This document shows, piece after piece, positions 1 through 9,079 of a stretch of 64,000 nt of DNA (within the stretch, counting starts at the first letter, position 1; each line of letters begins with the position of its first letter). The translations under genes and the position numbers were made by a program. The notes beneath the pieces were generated by a model. It searched no databases. It saw nothing but the letters and a program-made list of their open reading frames with translations, and was not told the DNA's origin. Source of the stretch: Streptomyces albospinus (GTDB taxonomy: Bacteria > Actinomycetota > Actinomycetes > Streptomycetales > Streptomycetaceae); contig NZ_BMRP01000002.1 in the NCBI RefSeq assembly GCF_014648695.1, positions 193,212 to 257,211 of the forward strand, in the 5' to 3' direction.

Positions 1-673
1 CCGGGCCGCCGGGGGGCACGAGGGCCGCGGCGCGCGCCTGGACGGCCCGTACGCCCTCGATCAGCGAGCGCTCGGTGCGGGCGGCCTCGAAGAGCTGCGG
101 GACGGCCGCGCGCATCGAGATACGGTACGCGTCGCCCGCGTACACGCCGCCGAGCAGCGGCTCGACGAGGCGGTCGACGACCTCCCGGCCGAGCCGGGCC
201 GCGACGTACTCGCCGACCGCGACATCCGCCCCGGCCTCGGTCCGCGGCAGTGTCTCGTCCTCGGCGATCCGCGCCATGCCCTCCGGGGAGATCACACCGG
301 AGGCGGCGAGCGGCGCCAGGTCCCCGGGGACACCCATGACATGCCCCTTGGGCATCGGGCGCAGCGCCCCGCGGGTCCACAGCGACGCGGTGGCGGTGCC
401 GGGCGGCTGGAGGCGCTCGCCGAGCCCGACGGCCCGCGCCAGTTCGACCGCCTCCGGCCGCCTGGCCAGCATCGACTCGGCGCCGAGGTCGACCGGTACG
501 CCCGCGATCTCGCCGGCGAGCAGCTTGCCGCCGAGCCGGCCCGACGCCTCCAGGAGGGTCACCCTGGCGCCGCCTTCCAGCAGGCGCTGGGCGGCGGCCA
601 GCCCCGAGATGCCCCCGCCGACGACCACGACATGACCGGGCGCCCGGCCCGTACCGGTGTGCGCCGCACTCAT
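1..673 (-). CDS. hemG: Protoporphyrinogen/coproporphyrinogen oxidase, N-terminal part (partial)
   Basis: The reverse strand encodes the first 224 residues of a flavin amine-oxidase-fold protein, cut by the window start. It opens with the FAD dinucleotide-binding motif VVVVGGGISGLAAAQRL and then EASGRLGGK and PVDLGAESM, which are characteristic of HemY/HemG-type porphyrinogen oxidases. The enzyme removes six electrons from the porphyrinogen to form the aromatic macrocycle late in haem synthesis; in actinobacteria the substrate is usually coproporphyrinogen III. The ATG at 673 is chosen because it directly precedes the Rossmann strand; GGAG lies about 14 bases upstream. hemE lies 4 kb away on the same strand, which supports the haem assignment. 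The C-terminal half was not seen. Confidence 0.88.
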   Translation of the reverse strand, partial: MSAAHTGTGRAPGHVVVVGGGISGLAAAQRLLEGGARVTLLEASGRLGGKLLAGEIAGVPVDLGAESMLARRPEAVELARAVGLGERLQPPGTATASLWTRGALRPMPKGHVMGVPGDLAPLAASGVISPEGMARIAEDETLPRTEAGADVAVGEYVAARLGREVVDRLVEPLLGGVYAGDAYRISMRAAVPQLFEAARTERSLIEGVRAVQARAAALVPPGGP

Positions 674-1434
674 GCCGAAACCCCGCTCCGCCCGGCCCCG
701 CATGCGCGCGGCGCGCACCTTTCGACGACGCTCTCCCAGCCTCCGGCCGGGGGGACCCCCATGCTGTGCTCGCTCATGCCTCCACTCTCTCAGAGTCCCT
801 TCCGGGCCCGGACGTGACCTCATAGAGATACGCAGACGGCAACCCGCTTCCGGCGTCCGCCGTCGAACCGGCGCCCAGATCAAGCCAGTTGAAACAGCCG
901 GTGCGGCCGGCACAGCCAGTGCAGCCAGTGCAGCCAGTGGGGAAGGGAACGCGTCATGCGGGGATCACGGAGACATGCCGGGCGGCGACGGGCCGTACGG
1001 CCGGGGGCGCGACGGTGCTGCTCGCGGCGGTGCAAGGGGGCGGGCACCGCCGCCCGTGGCCCGCGCGCGACTGCCGGAGGTCTCCGGTAGGCGGTGGCTG
1101 ACGGGGCTCGCGGTCGGCGCCGGGGACGCGGGCGCCGCGGAAGCGGCAGAAACGGCAGAAACGGCGAACGGAGCGGACGGGGCAGCCGGGGCGGGCGGGG
1201 CGGGCGATGCTTCGGACACCGGCGGACCGGACGGCCGGGCCCCGGAGGCGCCCGGCGACGGTGCGACCGGCGGACCGGGCGCGGGTGGTGCGCCCGGCGC
1301 CTCCGGTGAAGGTGGCCGAGCCTCCCGTTGACACCGGGCGGTGCCGGGCAAAGACTCAGGTCGGCGAGCGGCGATCTTCGTACCGCCCGCCGGCCGCCGA
1401 GCCGGGACCGCGAGTGCAGCGAGGACAGAGCCTG
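674..1434. other. 761-bp stretch without a convincing gene
   Basis: This gap between divergent hemG and the thiolase has open frames on both strands, but all are low complexity (Ala/Gly/Arg-rich or Pro/Ala/Ser-rich) with no recognisable domain. It contains three tandem copies of AGCCAGTGC around 915-940, repeats of CGGCAGAAA near 1143-1163, and a degenerate copy of a C-rich/G-rich palindrome (CTCTCCCAGCCTCCGGCCGG onward, about 731-760). A plus-strand frame up to 1331 has only mediocre third-position GC. A small decayed lipoprotein gene cannot be excluded. Confidence 0.4.
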
Positions 1435-2631
1435 ATGACCGAACCACGCCTACGGGATGTCTACATCGTCGATGCGGTCCGCACCCCCATCGGCAAGTAC
1501 GGCGGCGCACTGGCCCCGGTCCGGCCCGACGACCTCGCGGCCCACGTGGTGCGCGCCCTGGTGGACCGCGCCCCGCAGCTCGATCCGGCGCGGATCGACG
1601 ATGTGTACTTCGGTGACGCGAACGGCGCGGGCGAGGACAACCGCAACGTGGCGCGGATGGCCGTCCTGCTGGCGGGGCTGCCGGTGACGGTGCCCGGGGT
1701 GACCGTCAACCGGCTGTGCGGTTCCGGCCTGGAGGCGGTCATCCAGGCCGCCCGCGCCATCGCGCACGGCGATGCGCAGATCGCGGTGGCGGGCGGGGTG
1801 GAGTCGATGAGCCGGGCGCCCTACGTGCTGCGCAAACCGGAACAGGCCTTCCCCGCGGGGCATCAGGAGCTGTTCTCCTCGACGCTGGGCTGGCGGATGG
1901 TCAATCCGCGGATGGCGCCGGAGTGGACGGTGGCGCTGGGCGAGGGCGCCGAGCTGATCGCCGAGAAGCAGGGCATCACCCGCGAGCAGCAGGACGTGTT
2001 CGCACTGGCCAGCCACCAGAAGGCGGTACGGGCCTGGCAGGCGGGCGCGTACGCCGCGGAGGTGGTGCAGCTGCCGGACGGGGAGCCGGCCCGGGACGAG
2101 TCGATCCGGGAGAACTCCTCGCTGGAGTCGCTGTCGAAGCTGAAGCCGGTGTTCCGTACCGCCGGGGGCACCGTGACCGCCGGGAACTCCTCACCGCTGA
2201 ACGACGGCGCGGCGGCGCTGCTGCTGGTCGGCGAGGAGGGGTTGCGGGCCACCGGTCGGGAGCCGCTGGCCCGTATCCGGGCGAGCGCGGTGACCGGTGT
2301 CGAGCCGCAGTTGTTCGGGCTCGGCCCCGTCGAGGCGGTGCGGCGGGCGCTTGCGCGGGCCGGGCGCGGCTTCGGCGATCTGACGACGTTCGAGCTCAAC
2401 GAGGCGTTCGCAGCCCAGGCGCTGGGCTGCCTCGGCGAGTGGCCGGAACTGGACCCCTCGGTGGTGAATCCGCGCGGCGGCGCGATCGCGATGGGCCACC
2501 CGCTGGGCGCGTCCGGCGCCCGGCTCGCGGGCGCGGTGGCCCATCAGCTGGCCGCCGCGGGCTCGGGCACCGGGCTGGCCGCGCTGTGCATCGGCGTGGG
2601 GCAGGGGCTCGCGCTGGTGCTGGAGCGCTAG
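1435..2631 (+). CDS. Thiolase (acetyl-CoA C-acyltransferase, beta-ketoadipyl-CoA thiolase-like)
   Basis: A 398-residue thiolase with all three catalytic signatures: nucleophilic Cys95 in VNRLCGSGLEAV, His355 in GGAIAMGHPLGASGAR, and Cys385 in CIGVGQG. The N-terminus YIVDAVRTPIGKYGG and the phrase VNPRGGAIAMGHPLG resemble PcaF/PaaJ-type thiolases, which cleave 3-oxoadipyl-CoA in aromatic-acid catabolism, but generic acetyl-CoA acetyltransferases look similar, so substrate is not assigned. The ATG at 1435 follows GAGGACAGAG; the open frame runs further upstream through low-complexity sequence that I exclude. It is followed by an aldehyde dehydrogenase on the same strand, compatible with a small aromatic-degradation module. 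Confidence 0.88.
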   Translation: MTEPRLRDVYIVDAVRTPIGKYGGALAPVRPDDLAAHVVRALVDRAPQLDPARIDDVYFGDANGAGEDNRNVARMAVLLAGLPVTVPGVTVNRLCGSGLEAVIQAARAIAHGDAQIAVAGGVESMSRAPYVLRKPEQAFPAGHQELFSSTLGWRMVNPRMAPEWTVALGEGAELIAEKQGITREQQDVFALASHQKAVRAWQAGAYAAEVVQLPDGEPARDESIRENSSLESLSKLKPVFRTAGGTVTAGNSSPLNDGAAALLLVGEEGLRATGREPLARIRASAVTGVEPQLFGLGPVEAVRRALARAGRGFGDLTTFELNEAFAAQALGCLGEWPELDPSVVNPRGGAIAMGHPLGASGARLAGAVAHQLAAAGSGTGLAALCIGVGQGLALVLER

Positions 2632-2689
2632 GTCCTGTCGTCACACTCCCGTCGTCCGCCCGAAGGGCGGAGTGCGACGACAGGGCCTA
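2629..2689. terminator. Long hairpin after the thiolase gene
   Basis: Near-perfect outer arms TAGGTCCTGTCGTC (2629-2642) and GACGACAGGGCCTA (2676-2689) enclose an inner CCGCCC-GAA-GGGCGG stem. It begins at the thiolase stop codon. It may act as a terminator, but its length and defined ends also fit a dispersed palindromic repeat. Confidence 0.6.
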
Positions 2690-2818
2690 TCGCCTGTCCG
2701 GTGGGGCGGGGGCCGGGCCGTCCGCGGGTCGGTACGCCCGTCCCGGGGGCGCACGCGGCCTCCGTGGGGCAGACTCGCTCAGCAATCAACTGACTCCCGT
2801 TTCCCGGAGGTTGACGCG

Positions 2819-4279
2819 ATGCCCCTGCTCGATCCCAAGGACTGGCTCTCCCTGCACGGCGGCGCGGCCGAGGCGGTGGAGCCCGCGACGGGCGAGGTGC
2901 TGGGCGCGCTGACGCTCGCCGCCGGCCGGGACGTCGAGGAGGCCACCACCGCAGCCGCCGGGGCGCAGCGCGGCTGGGCCCGCAGACCGTACACGGAACG
3001 GGCCGCGGTGCTGCGCCGCGCCGGCGACCTGATCCACCGGCACGCGGCGGAGATCGGCGAGTGGATCGTCCGGGAGGCCGGCAGCATCCAGGGCAAGGCC
3101 GACTTCGAGATCCGCACCGCGGCCGAGGAGTGCTACGAGGCCGCCGCCCTGGCCCACCGCCCGCTCGGCCGGGTGCTGCCCTCCGGCGCGCCCCGGCTGT
3201 CGTACACCACGCGGGTGCCGGCCGGGGTCGTCGGCGTGATCGCGCCGTTCAACGCCCCGCTGATCCTCGCCGTCCGCTCCGTGGCGCCGGCCCTGGCCCT
3301 CGGCAACGCCGTGGTCCTCAAGCCCGATCCGCGCACCGCGGTGTGCGGCGGGCTGGTGCTCGCGGCGGTGTTCGCCGAGGCCGGGCTCCCCGAGGGGCTG
3401 CTGCACATCCTCCCTGGCGGTGCGGACACCGGTCGGGCGCTGGTCGAGGACCCGCGGGTGAGGGTCGTCTCGTTCACCGGCTCGACCGCGGCGGGCCGCA
3501 GCGTCGGCGCCCTGGCCGCGCAGCACCTCAAGCGCGCCCATCTGGAACTGGGCGGCAACAGCGCCTTCCTGGTCCTTGAGGACGCCGATCTGGACGCCGC
3601 GATGTCCACCGCCGCCTGGGCGTCGTTCTTCCACCAGGGCCAGGTGTGCATGACGGCCGGGCGGCATCTCGTCCACGCCTCGCTCCACGACGCGTACGTC
3701 GAGCGGCTGGTGGCGAAGGCGGACGCGCTGGCCGTCGGCGACCCGTTCCGCGAGCGGGTGCACCTCGGGCCGGTGATCGACCGCGGCCAGCTCGACAAGA
3801 TCGACGCGCTGGTCCGCGAGAGCGCGGCGGCCGGGGTGCGGATCGCGGCCGGCGGCACCCACCGCGGCCTCTTCTACCGCCCGACGGTCCTCGCCGACGC
3901 GGATCCCGGTGCGGGCGGCGGGCCGGGCTCGGTGGGCGCCTGCCCCGCCTACGGCCAGGAGGTCTTCGGGCCGGTGGCCCCGGTCCGCGCCTTCCGCACG
4001 CTCGACGAGGCGGTGGCGCTGGCCAACGAGTCCTCCTATGGGCTCGCGCTGGGCATCGTCACCCGCGACGCGGCCCGCGCCCTGGACCTCGCCGACCGCA
4101 TCCCGACCGGCCTGCTCCACATCAACGACCAGACCGTCAACGACGAGCCGGTCGCGGCCTTCGGCGGGCTGGCCGACTCCGGTACCGGCTCCCGCTTCGG
4201 CGGCGAGGCCAATCTCGACGCGTTCACCGAGACCCGCTGGACCACGGTGCGCGCCACGCCCGCCGCGTACCCGTTCTGA
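2819..4279 (+). CDS. Aldehyde dehydrogenase (benzaldehyde dehydrogenase-like)
   Basis: A 486-residue NAD(P)-dependent aldehyde dehydrogenase. Visible catalytic features are Asn144 in VIAPFNAPL, the nucleotide-loop phrase SFTGSTAAGR, general base Glu243 in LELGGNSA, and catalytic Cys277 in HQGQVCMTAGR. The pattern HQGQ(V/I)CM is common in benzaldehyde/vanillin-type dehydrogenases, so an aromatic aldehyde is a reasonable guess. The ATG at 2819 has GGAGG at 2806-2810. The thiolase upstream may act in the same degradation route, though the hairpin between them suggests separate transcripts. A short Gly/Pro-rich insert near residues 360-375 is unusual for the family. Confidence 0.87.
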   Translation: MPLLDPKDWLSLHGGAAEAVEPATGEVLGALTLAAGRDVEEATTAAAGAQRGWARRPYTERAAVLRRAGDLIHRHAAEIGEWIVREAGSIQGKADFEIRTAAEECYEAAALAHRPLGRVLPSGAPRLSYTTRVPAGVVGVIAPFNAPLILAVRSVAPALALGNAVVLKPDPRTAVCGGLVLAAVFAEAGLPEGLLHILPGGADTGRALVEDPRVRVVSFTGSTAAGRSVGALAAQHLKRAHLELGGNSAFLVLEDADLDAAMSTAAWASFFHQGQVCMTAGRHLVHASLHDAYVERLVAKADALAVGDPFRERVHLGPVIDRGQLDKIDALVRESAAAGVRIAAGGTHRGLFYRPTVLADADPGAGGGPGSVGACPAYGQEVFGPVAPVRAFRTLDEAVALANESSYGLALGIVTRDAARALDLADRIPTGLLHINDQTVNDEPVAAFGGLADSGTGSRFGGEANLDAFTETRWTTVRATPAAYPF

Positions 4280-4400
4280 GTCCGCGCGGCCCCTCCGGAC
4301 ACACCGGAACCGCCGGTACCGGCCGGCGGGGCGACGTAACGCGGCGGAATCGATCACCGTCGATCGCCGGCGGTCGGACCCGAGCGAAAGGACGCACGTC

Positions 4401-4765
4401 ATGGCGGCGGAGCGGCTGGTGGTCGTCGGTGGCGACGCGGCGGGGATGGCCGCCGCATCCCAGGCCCGCCGGCTCGAAGGGCCGGACGAGCTGGCCATCA
4501 CCGCGTTCGAGCGCGGCCACTTCACCTCGTACTCGGCCTGCGGCATCCCGTACTGGGTGGGCGGCGAGGTGGCCGGCCCGGACGCTCCCCCAGCCAACGC
4601 CGGGGGAGGGTGGACATCCCGGCGGTGGCGCTCACCGCCGGGATGACGGTGGAGCAGACGACCGCTCTGGACCTGGGTTACGCCTCGCCCTTCTCGCCGG
4701 TCTGGGACCCGGTGCTGGTGGCGGCCCGCACGGCGACGGCGGCGGTGCGGGCGGCCGGGTCCTGA
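4401..4765 (+). pseudogene. Remnant of a pyridine nucleotide-disulfide (CoA-disulfide-type) reductase
   Basis: The first 60 codons from the ATG at 4401 (RBS GAAAGGACG) read as the N-terminus of a flavin disulfide reductase: VVVGGDAAGMAAASQARR, then SYSACGIPYWVGGEV, which holds the redox cysteine of CoA-disulfide reductase relatives. The matching C-terminus, ending in LDLGYASPFSPVWDPVL, follows almost immediately but in another frame (from about 4610 to the TGA at 4763-4765). About three quarters of the normal protein, which is about 450 residues, is missing. A C-rich/G-rich palindrome sits exactly at the junction (4585-4608). The gene cannot make a functional reductase. Confidence 0.85.
4585..4608. 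repeat. Palindromic element at a deletion junction
   Basis: CTCCCCC (4585-4591) and GGGGGAG (4602-4608) flank a 10-base loop. Similar CTCCCCCAGC...GGGGGAG elements are dispersed in many Streptomyces chromosomes from general knowledge, and a degenerate copy lies near 731-760. Here it marks the point where the reductase gene lost its middle. Confidence 0.65.
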
Positions 4766-4790
4766 CCCCGCCGCCCGCGGTGCGGTCCGC

Positions 4791-5897
4791 TCAGCGAGCG
4801 GTCTGCGCGTGGACGTACTCGACGAGCCGGGTCAGCGCCTCCGGGTCGGTGTCCGGCAGCACGCCGTGGCCGAGGTTGAAGACATGGCCCTCCAGGCCCG
4901 CCGCGGCGTCCAGGACCTCGCGGGCCTTGGCCTCGACGGCCTCGCGCGGGGCGAAGAGGACGGCCGGGTCGAGGTTGCCCTGGAGCGCCTTGCCGGGGCC
5001 GACCCGGCGCGCCGCCTCGTCCAGCGGGATCCGCCAGTCGGCGCCGACCACATCGGCGCCCGCCTCGCCGAACAGGCCGAGGAGTTCGCCGGTGCCGACG
5101 CCGAAGTGGATCCGGGGGACGCCGTAGGAGGCGACCGCGTCGAAGACCTTGCGGGACGCGGGCATGACGGAGCGCCGGTAGTCGGCGGGGGCGAGCGCGC
5201 CGACCCAGGAGTCGAAGAGCTGCACGGCGCTCGCGCCGGCCTCGATCTGGACCTTGAGGAACGCCGCGGTGATGTCCGCGAGCCGGTCGAGCAGGTCGGC
5301 CCACAGCTGCGGGTCGCCGTACATCAGGGCCTTGGTGTGCTCGTGGTTGCGGGACGGGCCGCCCTCGATGAGGTAGCTGGCCAGGGTGAACGGCGCGCCC
5401 GCGAAGCCGATCAGGGGGGTGCCGCCCAGTTCGCGGGTGAGCATGCCGATGGCCTCGGTGACGTACGGGACGTCGCCGGGCTCCAGGGCGCGCAGCCCCT
5501 CCAGGTCGGCGCGGGTGCGGATCGGGTTCTCGACGACCGGGCCGATGCCGGGCTTGATGTCGAGGTCGATGCCGATGGCCTTGAGGGGGACGACGATGTC
5601 GCTGTAGTAGATGGCGGCGTCGACGCCGTGCCGGCGCACGGGCTGGAGCGTGATCTCGGTGGCGAGCTCGGGCTGCATGCAGGAGTCGAGCATCGCGATG
5701 CCCTCGCGTACCTTGCGGTACTCGGGCAGCGAGCGCCCGGCCTGGCGCATGAACCACACCGGCGTGTGCGGCACCGGCTCACGCCGGCACGCCTTGAGGA
5801 ATGCCGAGTCGTACGTAGCGGTCTGCTGCTGGCCCACAGTTGGGGTCTCCCCTGCTCGATCGGAGTTGAGAGCTCGGGGAATGTCGTTGGCGCTCAC
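4791..5897 (-). CDS. hemE: Uroporphyrinogen decarboxylase
   Basis: HemE decarboxylates the four acetate side chains of uroporphyrinogen III to give coproporphyrinogen III in the cytosol. The 368-residue product has the family hallmarks [16 protein letters not shown] near the N-terminus, the conserved Asp-containing [30 protein letters not shown] and [15 protein letters not shown] near the C-terminus. I use GTG at 5897 because it gives the MSAND start I know from Streptomyces HemE; an alternative GTG at 5840 has a better ribosome-binding site (GGGGAG). The segment between the two starts is longer than I expect. The frame continues upstream to 6776 but only as antisense of the DUF3000 gene. Confidence 0.93.
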   Translation of the reverse strand: MSANDIPRALNSDRAGETPTVGQQQTATYDSAFLKACRREPVPHTPVWFMRQAGRSLPEYRKVREGIAMLDSCMQPELATEITLQPVRRHGVDAAIYYSDIVVPLKAIGIDLDIKPGIGPVVENPIRTRADLEGLRALEPGDVPYVTEAIGMLTRELGGTPLIGFAGAPFTLASYLIEGGPSRNHEHTKALMYGDPQLWADLLDRLADITAAFLKVQIEAGASAVQLFDSWVGALAPADYRRSVMPASRKVFDAVASYGVPRIHFGVGTGELLGLFGEAGADVVGADWRIPLDEAARRVGPGKALQGNLDPAVLFAPREAVEAKAREVLDAAAGLEGHVFNLGHGVLPDTDPEALTRLVEYVHAQTAR

Positions 5898-5999
5898 GAC
5901 CAGAATCTTCGCATGCGCCCGACGACACCTCCGAACGGGCGACGCGCGCACCGGGTGTCCTCCCCGTATGAGCGCCGTCTTCCGCCTAATCTTCCGGGC

Positions 6000-6656
6000 A
6001 TGGCTGCGGCTCACGAACACCTCGCGGACAGCGCGGACGAGACCCCGATCCCCTTCCGTCAGGCGGTCGAGGCGCTCCGAGCGGCACGGCTGCGGCCGGA
6101 GATCGAGATCGACCCGACCCCCGCGCCGAAACGGCTCGCCCCTTTTGCGTACGCGCTGGAGGCTGCGGTGGTCGAGCGCGGGGCGGGGCCGGACGGGGAG
6201 GACAAGGACCTGGCGGACGGGCGGCTGGTGCTGCTGCACCAGCCGGCCGGCGACGACACCTGGCAGGGCACCTTCCGCGTGGTGACGCTGGCGCGCGCGG
6301 AGCTGGAGCCGGAGATGGGCGCCGATCCGCTGCTGCCCGAGGTGTCGTGGTCCTGGCTCACCGGCGCGCTGGAAGCGCGCGGCGTGCGTTACGGGGCGCC
6401 CAGCGGCACGGTCACGCGGGCCGGGTCGTACTACTTCGGCGGGCTGGCGGAGCGGGAGCCGGCGACCCAGATCGAGATCCGGGCGTCCTGGACTCCGGCC
6501 GAGGGACCCGGCGGGGTGCCGGATCTGGCCGCGCATCTGTCGGCGTGGTGCGATCTGCTGTGCCAGGTGGGCGGGCTGCCGCCGGCCCCGCTCGAACCGG
6601 CGCCGCGCGGCGGTGTCGTACCGCTGCCCCAGCGGCGCGGTCCGCAGCCCCGCTGA
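6000..6656 (+). CDS. DUF3000-family protein
   Basis: A 218-residue protein recognisable as DUF3000, an actinobacterial family of unknown function usually encoded next to hemE and before whiI. It has [20 protein letters not shown] near the N-terminus, then [13 protein letters not shown], and ends in a proline-rich tail. No signal peptide or membrane segment is apparent. The ATG at 6000 gives the start [10 protein letters not shown]; the open frame upstream is antisense to hemE. It is transcribed divergently from hemE with about 100 bp between them. Function is unknown. Confidence 0.85.
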   Translation: MAAAHEHLADSADETPIPFRQAVEALRAARLRPEIEIDPTPAPKRLAPFAYALEAAVVERGAGPDGEDKDLADGRLVLLHQPAGDDTWQGTFRVVTLARAELEPEMGADPLLPEVSWSWLTGALEARGVRYGAPSGTVTRAGSYYFGGLAEREPATQIEIRASWTPAEGPGGVPDLAAHLSAWCDLLCQVGGLPPAPLEPAPRGGVVPLPQRRGPQPR

Positions 6657-7019
6657 GCTGCGGCGCTTCCGGTTCCGTACGGCCCGCGGGCGGCGGGCCG
6701 CCGGATGCCGCCCCGCCGCCCCGCCGTCCCGCCGCGGCGCCGCTGCTCCTCCCGGCCCCGGCGGTCGCGTGATCACCTGGGCGCCGACTCGTGAAGGGTC
6801 CGGGCGGCATCGCGTACACCTGTGATCACCTCGGTGTGCACTCCATGCTCACCTTGATCGCTCACGCATCCGATTTGCCCGAATTGCCCCTAACTAAATC
6901 GTGATCAAAGTCTAAAGTCCCGCCGGTTTGCTGCCGAAGAGGTCAGTGACCCTTCAAACACGGATCATTCCGGCTCTCCCCAGCCGGCTTCCGTCCCCGC
7001 CACTCCCCCAGGAGGCCCG
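6657..7019 (+). other. Intergenic region holding the whiI promoter
   Basis: This 363-bp gap is GC-rich for its first 160 bases and then becomes AT-richer (6840-6920). It carries the WhiG-type promoter described separately and the strong ribosome-binding site AGGAGG just before whiI. No further gene was seen. Confidence 0.6.
6913..6940 (+). promoter_or_regulatory. WhiG-type sigma promoter of whiI
   Basis: TAAA (6913-6916), a 16-base spacer, and GCCGAAGA (6933-6940) match the known WhiG/flagellar-type consensus TAAA-N15/16-GCCGATAA except for one base. whiI is an established WhiG target in S. coelicolor, and the promoter lies 80 bases upstream of the start codon. Confidence 0.8.
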
Positions 7020-7682
7020 GTGTCAGTTCTCCTTGAGCAACCTTCGAGCCTGGTCGCCTACCGCCCGAACAAGCCGACCGCCATGGTCGTCGTGGCCGAC
7101 CCTCGTGTCCGCTCCACCGTCACCCGCCACCTGTGGGCCCTCGGAGTACGTGACGTGATCGAGGCGTCGTCCATCGCGGAGGCCCGTCCCCGCGTCGGCA
7201 ACCCGCGCGACATCTGCGTTGCCGACGTCCACCTTCCCGACGGCTCCGGCCTCACGCTGCTGTCCGAGACGCGGGCGGCCGGCTGGCCCAACGGTCTCGC
7301 GCTGTCCGCCGCGGACGACATCGGCGCCGTACGCAACGCCCTCGCCGGCGGCGTCAAGGGCTATGTCGTCACCGGTACCCGCACCAACCTCGGCCTGCCG
7401 GGACGGCCGGGCGCCGCGCCCATCGGCGCCAACGCCGCCCGGATGCAGCGCCGCCCTCCGGGCGCGCCCGGGCACCCCGGCGGCTACCGCGAGCTGTCGG
7501 GGCGTGAGGTCGAGGTGTTGCGGCTGGTGGCGGAGGGCCAGTCCAACAAGGCCATCGGCGTCTCGATGGGGCTGTCGGCGCTCACCGTCAAGAGCCACCT
7601 CGCCCGCATCGCGCGCAAGCTCGGAACCGGCGACCGGGCCGGAATGGTGGCGGTGGCCCTGCGCACCGGCATCATCCACTGA
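7020..7682 (+). CDS. whiI: Atypical response regulator WhiI, sporulation control
   Basis: A 220-residue LuxR/NarL-type orphan response regulator required for sporulation septation in Streptomyces aerial hyphae. The receiver domain spans about residues 20-125 and the LuxR helix-turn-helix about 157-215 (LSGREVEVLRLVAEGQSNKA). The receiver is degenerate: the acidic pair at the start of the domain is reduced to VVVADPRV, and the conserved lysine of strand beta5 is replaced in GYVVTGT, although an aspartate remains at position 69 (ADVHLPDG). Such a pocket is unlikely to be phosphorylated normally. GTG at 7020 follows AGGAGG. The operon context hemE/DUF3000/whiI/rnd matches the known locus. Confidence 0.93.
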   Translation: MSVLLEQPSSLVAYRPNKPTAMVVVADPRVRSTVTRHLWALGVRDVIEASSIAEARPRVGNPRDICVADVHLPDGSGLTLLSETRAAGWPNGLALSAADDIGAVRNALAGGVKGYVVTGTRTNLGLPGRPGAAPIGANAARMQRRPPGAPGHPGGYRELSGREVEVLRLVAEGQSNKAIGVSMGLSALTVKSHLARIARKLGTGDRAGMVAVALRTGIIH

Positions 7683-7761
7683 CCCCCGCTTCCGACCCGT
7701 CTCGCCCGTCGAGGGAACATTCCCCCGACGGGCGACGTGCATACACAGATACCCTTGACTG

Positions 7762-9036
7762 GTGACCGACGCCCAAAAGACCGCAGCAGACACGACACTG
7801 CGAGCACCCGGAGACTCGCCTCCGGATTCCCGACCGGCGCCGGTACCCCTACTGGAACCCCGCGAAGGCATCCCCCCGGTGACCGCCACCCCCGAGGCGC
7901 TCGCCGAGGTCGTGGCCGCCTTCGCCGCCGGCCGCGGCCCCGTCGCCGTCGATGCCGAGCGCGCCTCGGGATACCGCTACGGCCAGCGCGCCTACCTCGT
8001 CCAGCTGCGCCGCGAGGGCGCCGGCAGCGTCCTGATCGACCCGGTCGGCTGCACCGACCTCTCCGCCCTCGGCGAAGCGGTCCGCGACGCCGAGTGGGTG
8101 CTGCACGCCGCCACCCAGGATCTGCCCTGCCTGCGTGACATAGGGATGGTCCCCACCCGGCTGTTCGACACCGAGCTGGCCGGGCGGCTGGCCGGCTTCT
8201 CCCGGGTGGGCCTCGGCGCCATGGTCGAGAACGTCCTCGGCTACGCGCTGGAGAAGGGCCACTCCGCCGTCGACTGGTCCACCCGCCCGCTGCCCGATCC
8301 CTGGCTGCGCTACGCCGCGCTCGACGTCGAGCTGCTGGTGGATCTGCGCGACGCGCTGGAGGAGGAGCTGGAACGGCAGGGGAAGCTGGAGTGGGCGCGG
8401 CAGGAGTTCGCGGCCATCGCCGCCGCTCCCCCGCCGCCGCCCCGGAAGGACCCCTGGCGCCGTACGTCCGGGATGCACAAGGTGCGCCGGCGCCGGCAGA
8501 TGGCGGTGGTACGGGAGCTGTGGACCACCCGCGACCTGGTCGCCCAGCGGCGCGACGTGTCGCCCGGCAAGGTGCTCGGCGACGGTGCGATCGTGGAGGC
8601 GGCGCTGAATCTGCCGCCGAACAGCCATGCGCTGGCCGCGCTGCCCGGCTTCGGACACCGGATGGGCCGGCGCCAGCTGGAGCAGTGGCAGGCCGCCGTC
8701 GACCGCGCCCGGGCGCTGCCGGACAGCGAGCTGCCGCAGCCCGGCCAGCCGCTCAACGGCCCGCCGCCGCCCCGCTCGTGGGCCGACAAGGACCCCGCGG
8801 CGGCGGCCCGGCTGTCGGCCGCGCGGGCCGCGGTGACGGCGCTCGCCGAGCGCCTGAGCCTCCCGCAGGAGAACCTGATCACCCCGGACACGGTGCGCCG
8901 GCTGTGCTGGGAGCCGCCGGCCCGCCCCACCGAGGAGTCGGTCGCCGAGATCCTGGCCGGGCACGGCGCCCGCCTCTGGCAGATCGAGCAGGTCGCACCG
9001 ATCCTCACCGAGGCACTGCTGACGAACGGCGAGTGA
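7762..9036 (+). CDS. rnd: Ribonuclease D / HRDC-domain 3'-5' exonuclease
   Basis: A 424-residue DEDD-superfamily exonuclease. The four acidic motifs are visible: VAVDAERASGY (Asp and Glu), the ATQDLPCL segment, and YAALDVELL near residue 190. An HRDC-like nucleic-acid-binding domain follows (about residues 235-325) after a proline-rich linker. The family trims 3' ends of tRNA and other stable RNAs. GTG at 7762 is taken as start. It lies 79 bp downstream of whiI on the same strand, the order found in other Streptomyces. Confidence 0.87.
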   Translation: MTDAQKTAADTTLRAPGDSPPDSRPAPVPLLEPREGIPPVTATPEALAEVVAAFAAGRGPVAVDAERASGYRYGQRAYLVQLRREGAGSVLIDPVGCTDLSALGEAVRDAEWVLHAATQDLPCLRDIGMVPTRLFDTELAGRLAGFSRVGLGAMVENVLGYALEKGHSAVDWSTRPLPDPWLRYAALDVELLVDLRDALEEELERQGKLEWARQEFAAIAAAPPPPPRKDPWRRTSGMHKVRRRRQMAVVRELWTTRDLVAQRRDVSPGKVLGDGAIVEAALNLPPNSHALAALPGFGHRMGRRQLEQWQAAVDRARALPDSELPQPGQPLNGPPPPRSWADKDPAAAARLSAARAAVTALAERLSLPQENLITPDTVRRLCWEPPARPTEESVAEILAGHGARLWQIEQVAPILTEALLTNGE

Positions 9037-9079
9037 GCCGGCTCCTCCCCTTTCCGGTGGCATACGGCTTTCCCGGTGG

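Noticed and set aside
657..1331. Possible 224-residue plus-strand protein before the thiolase
   Set aside because: Translation is Ala/Gly/Asp repeats from tandem short repeats, weak third-position GC bias, no start signal or homology recognised.
2786..4597. 603-codon minus-strand open frame opposite the aldehyde dehydrogenase
   Set aside because: Antisense shadow caused by high GC; the plus-strand product has complete catalytic motifs and the antisense translation has no domain.
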